From: Paratinospora sagittata
Taxonomy: Eukaryota > Streptophyta > Magnoliopsida > Ranunculales > Menispermaceae
DNA: 64,000 nt
Direction of reading: 5' to 3'
Assembly (NCBI GenBank): GCA_035771175.1
Contig: CM069608.1
Coordinates: forward strand, 29,078,019-29,142,018
Below the pieces are notes generated by a model. The model saw nothing but the letters and a program-made list of their open reading frames with translations, was not told where the DNA came from and did no database searches. Positions 60,923-64,000 of this stretch are shown here, in pieces (positions within the stretch are counted from its first letter, which is position 1; each line of letters begins with the position of its first letter). A program made the translations under genes and the position numbers.

Positions 60923-61582
60923 TTACGGATTCTGGCAATTTCCTTTTTGTTTTCTTTGTTAACCACCCTAACAATGAATTGAGCTTGCTCAAACACTCTT
61001 CTTTTTTTGCTACCACTAAAGCGCTGGAGAAGCTTGGGCTCCCCCAAGCCGAAGATAACGCCTAATTAAAGCCTGGATCTTGTTGCCACACTTCTACAAA
61101 ATGCACTGGCTTTGAGTTTTCTGAAATTCACCTCATCAGAAGATATAACAATAGGTCGATGATCTGAAAACAAGTAATCCAGGGTTCCTCACCCTTGAAG
61201 CAGGATACAAGTTCTTTCAATCCTAATTACCTAGCCAATGATCCAGTCTAGCAGCTATAAAGTGATCACCTGTCCGCTTGTTGTTCCAGGTAAGTTTTGG
61301 CCTCGAATAGCCTAAATCCATTAGACTAAATTTTTCTATTGTGCTCTGGAAGAGCTCAACACTTGATGCTTGCCTAGGAGCAGTAACACCAATCTTTTCC
61401 TGATCTTACATAATTTCATTAAAGTCCCGCAAATCCAAGGTAGATCAAAAGGAAAACTAAGTCGCTGTAGTAGTTCCCATGAATGATGACGGTTATGGTG
61501 CTTCGGGTCACCGTAGAAACCAGTAAACCGCCATTTCTTATCATGAATATCTGTAATCAAAGCATCAACATGTCCCTTTGAA

Positions 61583-63842
61583 GGGATGCAATTTCGCCTT
61601 ATCTTTTTGTTCTGTGTATTGAAAGATTGGGTCACTTGATTAATGGGGCAGTGGAGCGAAAGGAATGGAAACCCATACAGCTTTCTCGTAATGGTCCTTC
61701 TATCTCCCACCTTTTCTTTGCAGATGATATGGTTTTGTTTGCGGAAGCATCTACAGAGCAGATAAAAGTTATTATGAAGTGCCTGGATTTATTTTGTGCG
61801 TGCTCGGGCCAAAGAGTTAACTACCAGAAATCTCATATATTTGTATCTCACAATGTGGAGCTTGCGGTGGCTCAAGACATATCTACTATCTCTGGTATCC
61901 CCCTTACGGACAACCTGGGCCGGTATCTTGGTGCTCCCTCCATTCATGGGAGGGTCCGACCTGCTGACTTTCAGTACATCATTGAGAGAGTGACTACTCG
62001 ATTGGAGGGGTGGAAGACAAAATTCTTGTCCTTTGCGGGTAGATTGGTTCTAGTTAAATCGGTGCTTAACTCTATTCCCATGTACATCATGCAGACTATG
62101 GTGTTACCAATAGGGGTGTGTAATACCATTGATAAATTAGTTCGACGTTTTCTATGGGGAGGGTCTAATGAGAAGCAGGGCGTCAACCTCATTAAGTGGG
62201 AAATCATCATCAAACCTATGGAGGACGGTGGTCTTGGCATTAAGAGTATGGCTCATATGAACTTGGCTTTTTTGGCCAAATTGGGATGGAGACTAATTAC
62301 AGATAAGAATAGCTTTTGGGCCAGAGTTGTTTCCATGAAGTATTTGCATCGGGAAGCTACTATTGATAGGTTGCAGCCTAAGAAGGGGGCTTCCAATGCG
62401 TGGCGGGGCATTGTTAAAGCCTCGTCTATTTTACGTAGCGGGGTGCGGGCTCTAGTTCGTAATGGTAAGGACACTTTTTTTTGGCTTGATACATGGGTAG
62501 GTGAGGTGGCCTTAATCAATATGAAAATGCGGGATTTGAGTTTGGTGGAGATGTATAGGCCTGTCTCAAGCTATTGGGTGAAGGGCTCAGGGTGGGACTG
62601 GAATGCTCTATCAGGTTTACTCCCTTTTGAGGTTGAAAATAAACTTGCTGCTGTGCTCTTATGGGATGAGGAGGAGGTTGCAGATGGCATATGTTGGGGA
62701 GCTTCTAAGAGTGGCATATTAACGGTGACCTCTGCTTATACTATTTCTACTGGCACTCTTATGGGAGATCCTAATTCCCTTTGGAGGATGATTTGGAAGC
62801 TTAAAGCTCCTCAAAGATGCAAGACTTTTTTGTGGATGGTTGCGCATCGAAAGATCATGTGCAATGCTGAACGGTTGAAAAGGGGTTTCACCATGACATC
62901 TGACTGTATTGAATGTGTGGGATGTATCGAGGATGTTGATCATATTTTTCGAAATTGTTCTAGAGCCGTGCAATTATGGAAGCGTCTATTGCAGCCAGTT
63001 GAGTATCATCTTCAGAGCAATTTGGATTTTCAAAGCTGGCTTGCTCATAATCTTGCTGGCGTTAATGATTGTAATGTTGACTATGACTGGGCTTCCTACT
63101 TTACAGTTGCCGTGTGGGCCCTTTGGAAATGGAGGAATGATTTAGTATTTCGTAATCTTCGTTTTCACTTCGAGTATCACATGGCTTGGCTTAAAGGGAA
63201 AGTGGTTGAAATCATTCATGCTTTTCGAGCCAAAGTAGCGGTCCATGGTGCTGGACTGATAGAGAGGGTGAAGATGGTAGGCTGGTGTGCTCCCAACCAT
63301 GGTTGGACTAAGCTTAATACTGATGGATGTCTTAAGAAAGCTTCTTCGCGAGCAGGGGGTGGCGGTCTTCTCCGTGATTATCGCGGTATGTGGTTGAGGG
63401 GGTTTGTGGCTAATATTGGGTCTTGTACTGCAACTGAAGCTGAATTATGGGCTGCTGTTCATGGCCTACGTCTTGCTTGGGATGAGGGCCATCGTTCTAT
63501 AGTTTTCGAAACAGATTCGGCTATGGTGGCTGGTTGGTTAAAAGGCAACAGTATGCCGCAGCTTAGCCTTTCCAACTTGGTAAATGAGTGTAGAAGACTC
63601 CTTCAGAGAGATTGGATAGTTCAAGTTGAGCATATTTATAGAGAAGGTAATAGAGCAGCAGACTATTTGGCTACTGAGGCTTTGAAGTTCAATCGGGGAG
63701 TGTGTATTCTGTCTTTTCCTCCCCGTGGGTTATTCAATATTTTGAGGGAAGATGCAACTGGGGTTACTTGGCCTAGGAGAGTTCGAGATGTAGTGTGCTA
63801 GTTGTTCTTGCTGGGTATTCCCCCTCTTTTCCTTTAAAAAAA
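61583..63842 (+). mobile_element. LINE C: young 5'-truncated L1-type LINE on the plus strand
   Basis: Inserted in LINE B in opposite orientation. AACATGTCCCTTTGAA occurs at both ends (61567-61582 and 63843-63858), a perfect 16-bp TSD. It begins inside RT and ends with a short A run (63836-63844). The coding frame is unbroken, so this is the most recent LINE in the window. Confidence 0.93.
61585..63801 (+). CDS. LINE C polyprotein 3' part: RT, zf-RVT, RNase H (5' truncated)
   Basis: Open from the truncation point to TAG at 63799-63801, about 738 codons; no genuine start codon, since the 5' part was never copied. RT opens with ISPYLFVLCIERLGHLI and has the catalytic FADD box in HLFFADDMVLFAEAS (about 61710). 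The thumb follows (GRYLGAP, GGLGIKSM), then zf-RVT (CIECVGCIEDVDHIFRNC, about 62910) and RNase H with its acidic set NTDGC, TEAELWA, ETDSAM and EGNRAADYLA (63315-63670). Full-length elements use these for target-primed reverse transcription. Without endonuclease and the RT fingers this copy is inactive. Confidence 0.92.
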   Translation, partial: DAISPYLFVLCIERLGHLINGAVERKEWKPIQLSRNGPSISHLFFADDMVLFAEASTEQIKVIMKCLDLFCACSGQRVNYQKSHIFVSHNVELAVAQDISTISGIPLTDNLGRYLGAPSIHGRVRPADFQYIIERVTTRLEGWKTKFLSFAGRLVLVKSVLNSIPMYIMQTMVLPIGVCNTIDKLVRRFLWGGSNEKQGVNLIKWEIIIKPMEDGGLGIKSMAHMNLAFLAKLGWRLITDKNSFWARVVSMKYLHREATIDRLQPKKGASNAWRGIVKASSILRSGVRALVRNGKDTFFWLDTWVGEVALINMKMRDLSLVEMYRPVSSYWVKGSGWDWNALSGLLPFEVENKLAAVLLWDEEEVADGICWGASKSGILTVTSAYTISTGTLMGDPNSLWRMIWKLKAPQRCKTFLWMVAHRKIMCNAERLKRGFTMTSDCIECVGCIEDVDHIFRNCSRAVQLWKRLLQPVEYHLQSNLDFQSWLAHNLAGVNDCNVDYDWASYFTVAVWALWKWRNDLVFRNLRFHFEYHMAWLKGKVVEIIHAFRAKVAVHGAGLIERVKMVGWCAPNHGWTKLNTDGCLKKASSRAGGGGLLRDYRGMWLRGFVANIGSCTATEAELWAAVHGLRLAWDEGHRSIVFETDSAMVAGWLKGNSMPQLSLSNLVNECRRLLQRDWIVQVEHIYREGNRAADYLATEALKFNRGVCILSFPPRGLFNILREDATGVTWPRRVRDVVC

Positions 63843-64000
63843 AACATGTCCCTTTGAAAAGGACTGGAATAAAGCTTTCATAGCTAAAACTTAGGGCTTC
63901 ATGCATGGCTGGATAAAATTGCCTATTAAACTTATTTTGTAGCTAACAAAGGGTTGCAATTATCTACGAGCAATATGTGGGAAGCAGTGGCCATTGCTAG

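Larger units (their letters stand above)
55116..64000 (-). mobile_element. LINE B: L1-type LINE split by an LTR and by another LINE
   Basis: Minus-strand pieces, in coding order: 64000-63843, 61582-60923, 57901-55116. They hold the endonuclease (DIHDKKWRFTGFYGDP near 61540, then DLPWICG), a linker, RT (57907-57029 with LDMSKAYDRVK; 57013-56591 with RQGDP and FADDSLTFV), thumb (56471-56061), zf-RVT (56039-55335, CSICMKGLDTQEHIVTTC) and the end of RNase H. The T run near 55112-55137 is the tail. The element extends beyond the window. Frameshifts and the insertions make it inactive. Confidence 0.88.

Overview
The window is plant nuclear DNA, almost certainly from a eudicot. It is AT-rich, has long non-coding stretches and spliced genes with GT-AG introns, and carries plant Ty1/copia, Ty3/gypsy, L1-type and RTE-type retroelements, tRNA-derived SINE-like repeats and an endogenous plant pararetrovirus. 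Only two host genes are visible. The first is the 3' part of a ubiquitin-conjugating E2 gene (UBC8/10/11 type), with exons at 72-199, 14115-14219 and 14648-14791. The second is an apparently intronless cytokinin-response-factor type AP2/ERF gene at 49654-50790. Everything else is intron, intergenic DNA or mobile DNA.

Region 1 (1-15030) is the E2 gene. Its 13.9-kb intron contains a nested insertion. A roughly 110-bp tandem duplication was interrupted by a small TIR element (outer ends 1338 and 10195). That element was entered by an L1-type LINE on the minus strand, and the LINE's reverse transcriptase was then split by a 4.7-kb copia element (3175-7896) with 242-bp LTRs, PBS, polypurine tract and a 5-bp TSD. 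A degenerate RTE-type LINE lies further down the same intron (about 12500-13390).

Region 2 (15-29 kb) is AT-rich intergenic DNA with an 86-bp perfect palindrome, several SINE-like repeats, a probable 1.38-kb gypsy solo LTR (19627-21003) and a second RTE 3' end.

Region 3 (29049-37639) is a rearranged endogenous pararetrovirus (Caulimoviridae, florendovirus-like). A forward part carries RT-RNase H, a small second ORF, an intergenic region with TATA box and tRNA-Met primer site, and a deleted ORF1. It is joined head-to-head to a reverse part carrying movement, capsid and protease domains. Shared blocks (a 602-bp inverted repeat and a 418-bp direct repeat) look identical, so the locus seems young or homogenised.

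Region 4 (37.6-49 kb) is intergenic, with more SINE-like copies and a diverged array of about twelve 90-bp units at 42765-43805. Region 5 (48.5-51 kb) is the CRF gene, with ACGT-core promoter motifs and a leader with several uORFs.

Region 6 (51.6-64 kb) is a second transposon nest: a MITE-like element, a 944-bp solo LTR with a perfect CATGA TSD, the 3' end of one minus-strand LINE, and a second minus-strand LINE. The second LINE is split by a 3,021-bp LTR (TTACG TSD) and by an opposite-strand LINE with a 16-bp TSD. The sequence shows no prokaryotic-type operon, CRISPR array or rRNA gene, and I saw no intact tRNA gene.
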